A stretch of 31,194 nucleotides of DNA from Sperchopsis tessellata (Eukaryota > Arthropoda > Insecta > Coleoptera > Hydrophilidae). Each line of letters starts with the position of its first letter. Positions within the stretch are counted from its first letter, which is position 1. Below the pieces are notes generated by a model. It did no database searches. It worked only from the letters and a program-made list of their open reading frames with translations, and had not been told where the DNA came from. This document shows, one piece after another, positions 23,801 to 31,194 of the stretch. The DNA lies in NCBI GenBank assembly GCA_033557685.1, contig JAWQRN010000337.1, forward strand, positions 1 to 31,194, read 5' to 3'. A program made the position numbers and the translations under genes.

Positions 23801-26800
23801 ATATATATATATAACCTAATAGTGCTATTAAAAATGAAATGCGTTAAACCACTGCTAAACTGTAACTAGTTAAACTGGAACCTTGACAATTTCGTTTGTG
23901 ATTTTAGCTGTCTATTCATAATGAGAGACGTGCCATGGTTTAACCAATATAAATTCCATCAACAGAGCATTTTCTAAAAGTACGTCGTTTGGTCAATGCA
24001 TGAAGTTTTCATCATTTACCTTTCTGCTATGAACCTATAGCAGTGACAACCACATTATTACAGTTATTGTTAATTACCAATTGAAATATTATTATTCCTA
24101 ATTTTTCCATTTTGTCATTTATATGACTCTTTTAAATATATATTCCTGTTTGTCAAACTGTCAAATTAAACCATCCTTAAACCTACTGTTCGGAGGTTTA
24201 AATTTATTTCGTTAATTCATGGTTTAAAATTCTTGACTTTTGTTTATGGAATGGTTTTTTTTAGCCAACTTATAAACCTGCCTTAGTCCATGATTTACAA
24301 ACATTATGAATAAGTTTTGTAATGTAGTTTTTACTTTCAATTATCAATTTTTACTGATTACCCATTGTACTCAGTAATCAAATAATCAGTCAGTAGTCAT
24401 TTCAAGAGTTTCAGAAATTCACTACTTTAGATACTCTGTACCCATTGTTGTAAGTCCCAAGCCTATTATTATCTAATGAAAAAACTTCACACATCTATTT
24501 CACTTACAGTTTTGGTCCTGATTTAATTCACGGTTTCATCCCACATGATAATTCCATTCTTTGTACAACTTTCTTTTATCTATTCTTTAATTGAATTGTT
24601 TCTAATGGTATTTTTTCAAGGAGTTGACACAAATTGGACCCATCTATAAGAATAGTGATCAGACTAATAGTTTTCCCTATGGATTTATTGCTTTGCTGTC
24701 TCTTCTCTCGAAGGTTTTCAAATGATTTATGCACTGGCATATAATAATCCTGCATTCACAGATACCTTTCTCCCTTTCAGTTAGGCTTCTTGAGAATGGT
24801 ATTGCAGGCTTATGATATTCATTTGGACTTTGCTAAAGTCTTTGACTGTATGAATCTTTTTTTTTAATCTTGTTAGTACAAACTTTGGTGTATCTTCATA
24901 TATCTTTCTTTGCTGTCCTCTTATCTTGATAACATATTTCAGTATCTTGATTATACTCTTCTTACCATTATTCTGTTTTGTCAGGTGTAATATGGGACTT
25001 GAATATTTTCCTTGTATTTGTTGATGATTTACCTCAAACTCGACAGTTTTCATTTTTTTAAATTATGTATTGGCTCCAACAATTTTAATTTAATTTGTGA
25101 TTGATCTCATCATAATTTTTTATATTTTTAAATGTAAAGTTGTGTCCTTTTCTAGTAAAAACAACCATATTATCTTTGATTACTCCTTTGATAATGTACC
25201 CTTATAACGATGTGTAGGAATTTTGTGTTGTTTTTGTTTTTTCTTTTACTTTCTTTAATCACATAGAACTGGTTTTACAGTCTGCTTCTATGTATATCTG
25301 TTGTGTTATCAAAAGCAATCGAAACGTCAACAATACAGGTGCAATCTTTGTACTGTACAAGTTTTTGGTTTCTTACCAGGTAAAATATTTTGATGTTTTA
25401 CAACATATTCAGATATTTTCTTCTAATAACAATTACTAGTCTAAATACTTTGTATGATTTTATTCTTCTATTTGTTCTCCAGCTATGGTCAAAGTATCTT
25501 CTATGTGTACACTGTGGCAGCTTAAATAGCAGTTTATTAAAGAAAAACATCTTGAAATAACATAATTTTCAAATATAATTTTTAGGAGTAAGACGTATTA
25601 AAATATTTACTTCCCTTAGATATGAAACTATTTATATACTACAAGTCTGTATAACTGAACTTGTCATATGCAGTGTGTAGAAATGGTTTAGTAAACATAA
25701 GTTATTCATTGGGAAATTTTATATTTGCTGGCTAGTTAATTATAATATAATAATTTACTAATTCATTATGTATTTAAGAAACAAAATGTTATGATTTATT
25801 CAAATGCAATCTGAACATTTAGCCAACAGTCTAGTAAGTTTATGTTGGCGTACTAAATGTGTTAGAAACCTTAAACTGGTAATAAATCATAATTGTTTGT
25901 TACTGAAATATATAACAAATTATTAAAGAGGTACAAACAAGTTTGGTATTAATAGATGCATATTACCATTTACTAATTAACTAGCCAAAATATTTATTCG
26001 CTTGATATACTGGATCAATATTATAGGCAAATATTAAATTTCCAATTGAATTCCCTATGCCTACTAAACCATTTCTATACACTGAATAGTTTTAGTTGTA
26101 ATTTGTATAAAATTATATTTACTAGTTAAAAAGTTATTTTATCTTAAATTTTAGAAAATTGTAATTTTCCTTATTAGCTACAAACTTGTGAGCCTCGATA
26201 GTGGATCCATAGATGTGTGATTTGATATTTAATTTATTTATCGTTGTTGAAGCTTGTCCTACTTTTTAAATTATCTTAGCTTTATTAAAGCTATATTTTT
26301 TAATACTGTACCCTTGTATAAGTCATTTATTTTATGAGCTAAGATTTAACTGTTATTTCGGAAAATATTGCTTAATATATGGATTCTTATAATCCTTACA
26401 TGATTTCAACTTAAAATCAAAACTGTCAAATTTGATGTATACATTTGCCGTTCACCATATTCACTAAAATATAATATGTGTAGCTAGCGAGCAGTAGCGT
26501 AACAGGGTATTGGTAGGCCCAGGTGCGAATATACAAGAGCTATGTTAAAAATCGTACCATGTATGTACAAGTTTACGTTACTTATAATGCTAAAGAAATA
26601 TTTCATCGATAAAAAAGTTTTATTGTCTGCTTCCCTATGCACTTTATACAAATTGGGCTAAAGTGCTAAGCACACCATTATGGTTACACCACTGCTAGCG
26701 GTGTGATTCAGTAGATACAAATGATAATTTCCAAATATATTTCATTAAATCATTAAAAGTATTGCAATAATTTAATTAGATCCATTCCTGTGAATTCTTA

Positions 26801-29624
26801 AATTCTTTGAATCTCCTGTAGGTAGAAGAAAATATTATTATTTTTAAATATTGAAAACCATGTAATATCTGCAAAAATAGATAATTCCATTTCCCAAGTT
26901 TTGAGACTAGCATGTTTTTGAATATACGAACTAACGATGTACGAACTAAAGATTTCAAAGAAACTTGATTAATTTATAATTTTTCTATATAAGCCTGGGG
27001 TTAGATAATTTTTTTATATATTTTTGGGCAATTTGGGGGTTTTATAAAGTCAATCTATTAAAATAACTTTATGTACAGATATAAAAGATTAGAAGTTATC
27101 ATGTAGATTAACACATTTAATTTCATTTACACCAGGTAACTTATATTCTTTTATGTGTATACTAAGCTGTTTTCAGTCAACTGCTTACATGTTACCACAT
27201 AGTAAAATTTTCCCTTTTAGCTTATAAACAAAATGGAATTACCTGGATTTTGCTGTAACTTCAAAAATGTTATTATTATTTATAGTTCTTTCAATTTAAT
27301 GTTTTTAATCTTCTGTAAAACATATTTTACAATAGATTATATATCTATTGGTAATCAGAAACAGGGTCAATTGAAATGAATTAAATGAAATAGTTTTTGT
27401 CCAAATAATAAAATGGGTTCTGATGCTTTCGTGTGAAATAATTGGATAGTAAAAGTAATTTTATTCACAATATCTATATGAACGTGATTAAGGAAACATT
27501 GGAAATGCAAAATGTAGAATATGCATGAAAAAATTACATGAAAATTATCGTGTGAATTGAAAAGTAATAGTTTATAGTATGAATGGTGGTGAAGTAAGGA
27601 CAGTACAAAACTCGACTAAACTATCATTACCAATTATAATGAAATGGAAAGGATTCCTGTAAACAGACTTACTTACATAACAGTGTTTCTACAAAAATTT
27701 TCTATATGCATGTTTTTTTTTAATATAAATTTTACGTTAATGTTAGCAATAGGTATCATCTATAAACATAACCAGTTTATGAAAGCAAGTCGTGTGTTAT
27801 GAAACTAAAGATAGGAAGCTCAAGTGGTAAAGACCGCCAATATCTAAATGGAAAGTTCTATGTTACATTAAAAAGCAACCATGTTCCAACCTGCATTTCA
27901 AAGGCAAAATGTAGAGACACTACATTTTTACATGATTTGTTTTTATTAATATCTGTTGCATACTAATAGCAGTTTAATTTAGTGTTCACATATCATTCAT
28001 TATTTTCTTAACAACATTTTCTATTGCATTAGATTTTAGAAAAAGTTACTTCATTTTTCATCTAAGAAATTTTTGAATCCATGCTAATTACTTAGTTCGA
28101 TAAATCATATAAACATAAAAGATAAAATCAATTTAGAAATAAGACCAACACTATATCACAAACTAGATAAAATAGAATCTGCATCACACATATTTATATA
28201 ACCATTGTCAAAACAAACTTGTAATGAATATAACCATTTTTCCACAAAAAAGCTATCAAACAGTGTATCACACATTGACTACCAATCATATAAAACTTGA
28301 AATTTAACATAAAAGAACCACATTGTCACCAGTCAGTTGTGACAGAATTTTTATTAAATATAACTTGAGCAGATTTATTTATAAATCAAAATAATATTAT
28401 TTTCTTTTTCGATTAACAAAGTGTAGCTATTTTTCTGACTAGTGGGAAAAGTGATTAAAAAAACTAATTCTTCCATAACAACTAAATAACAGTAATAAAT
28501 TGCACAAATAACTATTCCATATTAAATACCATCACCATCACTCCCAATTTTTAAATATCAATTTGTTACAAATTCTCTTACTAATATTTATTTATAGTAA
28601 GGCTATAATATGTTAAAATAATACTGCATCAGTTTTATAATCATTAAAACATTTAATGTTACTATATGTAATAAACTTCCACGGTTATTATCTATATAAA
28701 TGTGTAGAGGTTCTGATAAGTACCGTCTCGTACTGTTGCAAAAGATATTTTCAAGATAAGTGATGTTACTTTAATGATTGAATTGAACACATTGCCATTT
28801 GTAAAAGACCCGACAATTTCTAATGATGAGTTCAGCCTTGTACAAATAAAAACTTAATTTCTGATGCATAGATCACCTATGTTGACTGCAAAATGTTATA
28901 CCTCAGCTATTGACATAGATGTACCATTTCATCCTAATAAACAGGGTCATTCCAAGAGTTATTGGTAAAGTAATGATCTTACTAGCTCACAACAATATTT
29001 TTACCTATGAAGCAATGACATTCAGTGCCACAACTGAGAGCCATCAACAGAAACTAGTGTTCATTGAGGCTAACTATAGCATTTAATTAAATATAGAAAA
29101 AAGAACTGACTCATTAACAACCTCCAATTACACACTGATTATTAAGCAATAAAGTAAATATAATATATTGTATGTATCAGTTTGGTACAGGTTATGCTTT
29201 TAAAATTACTTTCTTATATTACTGTGATTTATCATGACAAGTTCTTACAAAAAAGATTTGTTCTAAAATATAAACTACATACATATATCATGATATTGCA
29301 AGCTACCTTTTGTTCATAGTTGTCTAAGCTTAAAAAGTATAATTATTTAATATGCATACAATTTACTAGCTGCAAACTTATTCCAATTAATTTTACACCA
29401 TATATTTTCACTTGTCTTAAAGTAAATATTTAATAAACTTGTTTTTTTGTAATTCACATTCTATACGCAAGTTTTTGGATAAAATTTTAGTACAGTGTGT
29501 TTCTAGGCTGGCAAGTGTCCAAGAACAGAGACTTCCCTGTGCTGCAACACCAAATGATGGAAGATTATCGCCGAACATTGCAGAAACCCCTCCAGTGACA
29601 CCAACCTCGGCGCAGCACAGCAAA
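2710..29624 (+). CDS. AIP3/Bud6-domain coiled-coil protein, SRCIN1/KIAA1217-like (partial, 11 exons)
   Basis: Spliced gene, 5' and 3' incomplete. Exons: 2710-2829, 2933-3057, 7375-7422, 12258-12314, 12863-12952, 18337-18399, 18839-18916, 19166-19444, 19539-19755, 21168-21323 and 29507-29624. Every intron begins GT and ends AG, and phases match at all ten junctions, giving about 450 codons without a stop. The product has a conserved N-terminal block containing the motif NMERQLANLTGLVQ, a Ser/Thr/Pro-rich linker, and a long coiled-coil region (EVRNLRRMSQAQAHSVRE to LRRCKKLTGTLVTLKR) that matches my memory of the AIP3 (actin-interacting protein 3/Bud6) core of SRCIN1/p140Cap, KIAA1217 and insect AGAP005037-type proteins. 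Family knowledge: vertebrate p140Cap is a cytoplasmic scaffold linking Src/Csk signalling to the actin cytoskeleton; the insect role is inferred only. No signal peptide or membrane segment is seen. The start codon lies upstream of the window. Family assignment rests on recognition by eye. Confidence 0.85.
2830..2932 (+). other. Short intron, phase 2
   Basis: A 103-nt intron with GTAGGG donor and TTTAG acceptor. It splits an Arg codon (AG|A). Confidence 0.8.
2933..3057 (+). CDS. Exon B: conserved NMERQLANLTGLVQ block
   Basis: Acceptor AATTTAG and donor CAG|GTAATT; in phase 2, out phase 1. It encodes RIRVENMERQLANLTGLVQK, then ALTQTPTSHLQVP and SSRSDIYRTG. The ME(R/K)Q(L/I)A(N/S)LTGLVQ string is the feature that most resembles the SRCIN1/KIAA1217 family and is probably the start of a helix. 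Confidence 0.87.
3058..7374 (+). other. Intron, phase 1 (4.3 kb)
   Basis: Donor GTAATT, acceptor CCCCTACAG. It contains the non-LTR relic at about 3493-3760 and a stretch at 4560-5020 ending near AATAAA that resembles a retroelement 3' end but is not identifiable. The remaining AT-rich sequence has no supportable feature; the 102-codon antisense frame at 5998-6306 looks like chance. Confidence 0.7.
3493..3760 (+). pseudogene. Non-LTR retrotransposon ORF2 C-terminal relic
   Basis: One frame, broken by stops, reads KPWFLRKTIPWIHIG, then ITRSRLDQLHFPHIYIELMS and ITEHIFYIIKQSRIFGG. The pattern I-x-RLR-x-H-x-FP-x-HLYRI followed by EHIFF is what I recall from the region after RNase H in insect jockey/I-type ORF2 proteins. 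The zinc-binding cysteines are gone. It is a fragment only. Confidence 0.4.
7375..7422 (+). CDS. Exon C: 48-nt Ser-rich small exon
   Basis: Acceptor CCCCTACAG, donor CAG|GTTTGT; phase 1 in and out, so it can be skipped in frame. It encodes the Gly-split codon and DEFDKNSSSSSASLP, an acidic then poly-Ser linker. Confidence 0.75.
8880..9060 (+). pseudogene. Non-LTR reverse transcriptase fragment
   Basis: With one frameshift the + strand reads FSKIIESLLVKKLTTYIKNK and then INSSQQYGFQQQKSTMI. This follows the RT pattern (L)SK-x-(F/I)E-L...Y-x...N-x-I-x...Q(Y/F)GF-x-x-x-(R/K)ST of jockey/CR1-type elements. It covers only RT motifs near the palm entry. Confidence 0.45.
9153..9690 (-). pseudogene. 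Penelope-like element relic with GIY-YIG endonuclease
   Basis: On the minus strand, 9490-9681 encodes a 63-residue piece ending NDYLSHIIKRAFGN, resembling the RT/GIY linker. After frameshifts come NLKYLITILFVKAKSFDLAQ YLSNPF and then TNYVGPTGRSFNVRYKEQ. The YVGxTGRSF-x-x-RYKE string is the GIY-YIG nuclease signature usual in Penelope-like retroelements. The GIY half of the motif and the RT palm are not intact. A mariner lies directly beyond its 5' side. Confidence 0.6.
9732..10350 (-). mobile_element. Decayed mariner transposon, 3' end with ITR
   Basis: A mariner terminal repeat (TTGGGTTGGCCAAAAAGTCC, 9732 onward) follows a TA at 9730-9731. The minus strand encodes transposase pieces: HDEK near 10160 (first catalytic Asp kept), WDWKG-type text in a shifted frame, then DVYCDQLDKLNTKIYQKRP and LELGREVLPLPPY. 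The second catalytic site reads HHVNVTPY instead of HxDNARPH, so Asp is lost, and the D34D third Asp region after PPY is deleted. Several frameshifts. The other terminal repeat was not found. Confidence 0.75.
10905..11075 (-). pseudogene. Second mariner transposase C-terminal relic
   Basis: The minus strand reads FKNLKKHLREKCFVSDEAVK, then after stops RRIFF and IRWDKCLLAEGN. This parallels the mariner C-terminus LKKHLxGKRFxSDEEV...GIxKLxxRWDKCIxLxGDYIEK. It is more C-terminal than the piece at 9732-10350 and has another sequence, so it is a different copy or a rearranged part. Confidence 0.55.
12258..12314 (+). CDS. Exon D: 57 nt, with an alternative 42-nt form
   Basis: The acceptor is TTGGCAG at 12251-12257. 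It encodes DDSYLRSDSKTPKLGKSGC, phase 1 in and out. The chosen donor is C|GTAAGT at 12315, close to consensus. A second donor, G|GTAAAA at 12300, also keeps phase 1 and would give a 42-nt exon ending after TPKL. Which donor is used cannot be told from sequence. Confidence 0.65.
12315..12862 (+). other. Intron, phase 1 (548 nt)
   Basis: Donor GTAAGT (or GTAAAA at 12300), acceptor TTTTCTAG. AT-rich, no feature recognised. Confidence 0.65.
12863..12952 (+). CDS. Exon E: 90 nt with duplicated KSVSF motif
   Basis: Acceptor TTTTCTAG, donor GCAG|GTAAAT; phase 1 in and out. It encodes KSVSFEKSVSFSDEPPDM then NSPKQHSPLHAG. KSVSF occurs twice, six residues apart. The SP pairs could be proline-directed phosphorylation sites (inference). 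Confidence 0.8.
13391..13450. repeat. Three tandem copies of a 20-bp unit
   Basis: The unit TAATACTTGTAATTACACAG occurs three times head to tail; the third copy has one change (AATAACACAG). Confidence 0.95.
14955..14990. repeat. TAA and ATAC microsatellites
   Basis: A TAA-type run at 14955-14972 is followed after AGTAAGT by an ATAC run at about 14977-14990. Confidence 0.85.
16324..16373. repeat. Tandem duplication, 25-bp unit x2
   Basis: GAATAGATAAAAATTA followed by a T-run occurs at 16324-16348 and again at 16349-16373, with one difference. Confidence 0.9.
18337..18399 (+). CDS. Exon F: 63 nt, Lys/Pro/Ser-rich
   Basis: Acceptor CTTTTAG, donor CAGG|GTAAGT; phase 1 in and out. It encodes ADTKPPKPAIKSSTLPR then TSSQ. 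It is basic and proline-rich, most likely disordered linker. Confidence 0.78.
18400..18838 (+). other. Intron, phase 1 (439 nt)
   Basis: Donor GTAAGT, acceptor TACTACAG with a long pyrimidine tract. No feature inside. Confidence 0.75.
18839..18916 (+). CDS. Exon G: 78 nt, Ser/Thr-rich
   Basis: Acceptor TTTTTTCTACTACAG, donor AAGA|GTATGT; phase 1 in and out. It encodes ETSIRRTISNSFFDDME then STTPMETGK. RRTIS has the shape of a basophilic kinase site (inference). Confidence 0.8.
19166..19444 (+). CDS. Exon H: proline-rich SH3-type motif then start of AIP3 coiled coil
   Basis: Acceptor TTTTTCACAG, donor GCAG|GTGAGT; 279 nt, phase 1 in and out. The first residues, RDRLKPAPPPKPASLSP, contain both RxxPxxP and PxxPxK, which are SH3-ligand patterns. 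The exon then encodes a long charged helical stretch (YNQLRGLQKKAKDLRAEV, RNLRRMSQAQAHSVRETI, RDTFIKIRAMLLAGGEQ). This is the best conserved part of the family and the strongest coding signal in the window. Confidence 0.92.
19539..19755 (+). CDS. Exon I: AIP3 coiled-coil core
   Basis: It follows a 94-nt intron (acceptor GTTTTTAG, donor CG|GTAATT). Phase 1 in, phase 2 out. It encodes MDQERVRLSREEDLYKQEML, RLEKDLSDLESTVEELRGN and MSDVENMALVLSKSSKTVAD. Heptad-like Leu spacing and alternating charge indicate a coiled coil. Confidence 0.92.
19756..21167 (+). other. Intron, phase 2 (1.4 kb)
   Basis: Donor GTAATT, acceptor CTTCTAG. It holds a hairpin at 19826-19879 and a 24-bp direct repeat at 19875-19898 and 19946-19969. 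About 20220-20900 is less AT-rich and may be an old element, but no frame is recognisable. Confidence 0.7.
19875..19969. repeat. 24-bp direct repeat pair
   Basis: AGCTTAATTTATATTTTCTA plus TGTA occurs identically at 19875-19898 and 19946-19969, separated by 47 nt. Confidence 0.9.
21168..21323 (+). CDS. Exon J: AIP3 coiled-coil core, end
   Basis: Acceptor CATCTTCTAG, donor AAGAG|GTAAGG; phase 2 in and out. It encodes FPSLQDGMKTFLSSEMEKVV, REEKFLKEEPERLESALRR and CKKLTGTLVTLK. High charge and Leu periodicity continue the coiled coil of the previous exon. Confidence 0.9.
21715..22060 (-). pseudogene. Non-LTR retrotransposon RT C-terminal relic (RTE/CFDP2-like type)
   Basis: The minus strand encodes WVYRRMLKISITNVEVLRRM, GRQLEVIHIIKSSKLEYLGH and TIRGGKYRILQLIMQEKLQA, then after a stop and shift SELQC-type text. 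This matches the pattern MWxYRRMLxISW...NEEVLRRM...LxxIKxRKLxYLGHxxRGxKYxLLxLIMQGKIxG found after the RT domain in RTE-type ORFs, often annotated 'craniofacial development protein 2-like' in insects. Truncated at both ends. Confidence 0.75.
23063..23108 (+). CDS. Candidate alternative last exon (short C-terminus)
   Basis: Acceptor TTTTCGTTTGTAG at 23050-23062 is strong. In the phase left by the exon at 21168-21323 it reads RLQQETSQVCAVPGP then TAA (23106-23108). Two overlapping AATAAA signals follow at 23152-23161. It would replace the exon at 29507-29624 and end the protein about 15 residues after the coiled coil. Chance occurrence in 8 kb of intron is possible. Confidence 0.4.
23788..23813. 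repeat. (TA)n microsatellite
   Basis: An alternating TA run of about 26 nt. Confidence 0.9.
24500..25510 (+). pseudogene. Jockey-like reverse transcriptase relic
   Basis: Reading across frameshifts on the + strand: FGPDLIHGF, SNGIFSRS with W-like text, PYGFIALLSLLSKVFK, FQLGF, HLDFAKVFDCMN, SGV, WDLNIFLVFVDDLPQT and later IFDYSFDNVPL. These align in order with RT signatures YRPIALLSxLSKxFE, QHGF, DFSKAFDxVNH, SGVPQGSxLGPLLFLxFINDLP of jockey/CR1-type elements. The order is preserved but there are many stops. The catalytic YADD box itself is not recognisable. Confidence 0.65.
25671..26084. mobile_element. Foldback MITE, 414 bp, nearly full-length palindrome
   Basis: Begins CAGTGTGTAGAAATGGTTTA and ends with the reverse complement (CACTG at 26080-26084); the first 23 nt match with one change. 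Pairing continues inward: GGAAATTTTATATTTGC, GGCTAGTTAATTA, TTATGATTTATT and CATTTAG...CCAAC blocks each recur inverted, with the centre near 25835. No coding capacity and no clear target duplication. Confidence 0.75.
26492..26694. mobile_element. hAT-like MITE, 203 bp
   Basis: Ends are CAGTAGCGTAAC (26492-26503) and the inverse of CAGTGGTGTAAC (26683-26694), 10 of 12 matching; CAGTGGCGTAAC-type ends are usual for hAT elements. Flanks CTAGCGAG (26484-26491) and CTAGCGGT (26695-26702) agree in the first 6 of 8 bases, fitting an 8-bp hAT target duplication. No ORF inside. Confidence 0.75.
29507..29624 (+). CDS. Exon K: Pro/Thr-rich C-terminal region
   Basis: Acceptor GTGTTTCTAG, donor AAA|GTATGT; phase 2 in, phase 0 out. 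It encodes RLASVQEQRLPCAATPNDGR, LSPNIAETPPVTPTSAQHSK. The TPPVTPT run suggests a disordered, phosphorylatable tail. The protein continues beyond the window. Confidence 0.8.
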
Positions 29625-31194
29625 GTATGTGTTTGCATTAGCTAGTGTGGTGTTGGTGTATAACCTGCATGTTGTGTGACAACAAACGAATTAAATCATA
29701 CATACTTTGAAAATTTAAAAATTTTTACCTTTTTTTTGTAGTATTATTTTTTACAATACGATTGGAGAATTTTATATTTCCATTTTTGCACTGAACATAC
29801 TTTATATGTATGATTTAATTCTTCTTCTAGCATTTTTCTTCCAGAAGAATGCACTAATCTTATCAAGAAAAAGGTGATATTTTTAAAATGATGCAATACG
29901 CATTTCCAATGTTACCTTAGCTATGGTAACCTACCCGTTCTTTCTAACTCTGTCAGAACATGACCATATTTGTGATATTTAAAATTTGACATAACTAATT
30001 GAATCCTATACTACATGGAAAGCGTTTACCATATGATATTTTATTATTTTTAAAACTATAGGTAATTGAATTATGGCATTGTTATTATATTAGGTACTGA
30101 ACATTATTTATATTGGTTTCTAGAATGTAGCAAATTTAATTATTAAAATAAATATATGTTCAAATGTTTATAAATAAAAGTTATTATCCTGCCGTCTGAA
30201 TTTATTTACAAAGTAAAACATAGAACAAATATTAAATTACTTGCATTTACCCCAATTACGCTCTGTTACATTTCTACATTCTCATTGTTTCCCATATTAT
30301 TACAGTAATTCCTTAAATTATGTTTAGAAATTAGTATGAGCTGAATATTTGAAAATATTTTGAATGTGTAAATGATTTACAACATTTTCTTCTCAATTAT
30401 TTCTGATTTGTTATAAAGATAAATCTAAATTACTCAAATATCTCTCGCTGGCTTATACTGTTAAATTGTATACTTTGTTATAATAAACTTCAATACAATT
30501 GATTTTATAAGTTCAATTTTGGAAATATTGTTTACGACCAATAAAGGAAATATTGTTGAAATTGTTTAAATATGAACAAAATTTAATTATAGTTATTTTA
30601 AAAAATGTGAAAATGTGTATATATGATTTTGATGATTTCTATTGTTTTTGAATATATAACTTTACATAACACTTCCTTATATATTATAATCGCAAGAAAT
30701 AAAAGAAAAACTATCTATATAAAATTATGCCACAACGAAAATGCATTTTTATTATTTTTTACAGATATGTAACACTTTAAAATACGAGAGTTTTTTAATA
30801 ACAGTAACTAGAAGTGCCTATCTTGACAATTAAATCATTAATGTAACTTAGCAATATTAAAAAAATAAACTATACATTTTATACACAAATTGTGTATTTA
30901 TGTAGTAAATATCACAATTTCTAGTATTATAACTAATTCAACATTTTATTTACCTTAAATATATTTTCTTTCATATAATATTTCTATTAATTTGAATTCT
31001 GTTAATGACACCAGGTTTTCAAAAAACTGATCTTTTATTCCTCAGTGGGATATACTTTATAAACAGTAAGCAATTACAATTTCGCTCAAGAGAATTGGTA
31101 GGATTATTCAATCAATCCATATTATTAGTTTCATATCAAATATATACAACATTGGTTTACTTTATATATATACATATACATACATACATATAAA
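29625..31194 (+). other. Intron (5' part), phase 0
   Basis: Begins GTATGT after the exon ending 29624 and runs to the window end. AT-rich, ends in a TATACATA repeat (about 31160-31194). No supportable exon or element. Confidence 0.65.

Larger units (their letters stand above)
21324..29506 (+). other. Intron, phase 2 (8.2 kb) with several elements
   Basis: Donor GTAAGG, acceptor TTTCTAG. It contains the relics at 21715-22060 and 24500-25510, the MITEs at 25671-26084 and 26492-26694, inverted repeats at 22736-22815 and 24177-24201, an AT microsatellite, and the candidate last exon at 23063. The stretch 26700-29500 shows nothing I can name apart from a weak A-box-like string near 27815. Confidence 0.7.

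Noticed and set aside
24177..24201. TTAAACCT/AGGTTTAA hairpin
   Set aside because: Only 8 bp and surrounded by several GTTTAA-type words; no element borders could be defined.
29845..29873. Possible 29-nt micro-exon (KNALILSRK)
   Set aside because: Phase fits and sites are AG/GT, but the peptide is not convincing and such short matches are frequent by chance.
1..31194. CRISPR array, bacterial operon, rRNA or intact tRNA
   Set aside because: No regularly spaced repeats, no ribosome-binding sites with dense ORFs, and no cloverleaf or rRNA core sequence seen.

Overview
The window is very AT-rich eukaryotic DNA with long introns, GT-AG spliced exons and many decayed transposons. It looks like nuclear DNA of an insect; the order cannot be fixed from the sequence. 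No bacterial, organellar or CRISPR features are present.

One host gene spans most of the window on the + strand. Eleven exons (2710 to 29624) join into one continuous reading frame of about 450 codons, with matching intron phases at every junction. The protein belongs to the AIP3/Bud6-domain family that includes vertebrate SRCIN1 (p140Cap/SNIP) and KIAA1217 (sickle tail), and the insect proteins annotated as 'coiled-coil domain-containing protein AGAP005037'. The N-terminal and C-terminal ends lie outside the window: the first exon seen has an acceptor, and the last has a donor. The part seen runs from a conserved block (exons 2710-2829 and 2933-3057), through a linker of small exons rich in Ser, Thr and Pro, to the coiled-coil AIP3 core (19166-21323), then a Pro/Thr-rich exon (29507-29624). 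Seven introns in a row are phase 1, and the six exons they enclose are all multiples of three, so any of them could be skipped without breaking the frame. A candidate alternative last exon lies at 23063-23108.

The introns hold mobile-element relics. At 1-2709 there is a short foldback element with a hammerhead-like core and a probable retrotransposon 3' end. The 3.1-7.4 kb intron has a non-LTR C-terminal relic. The 7.4-12.3 kb intron has a cluster: a non-LTR RT fragment, a Penelope-like GIY-YIG relic, and two mariner transposase relics. The 21.3-29.5 kb intron has an RTE/RT-C-terminal relic, a jockey-like RT relic, a 414-bp foldback MITE and a 203-bp hAT-like MITE with a probable target duplication. 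All are broken by stops and frameshifts and none looks autonomous. The rest of the intron sequence is AT-rich with nothing I can name.
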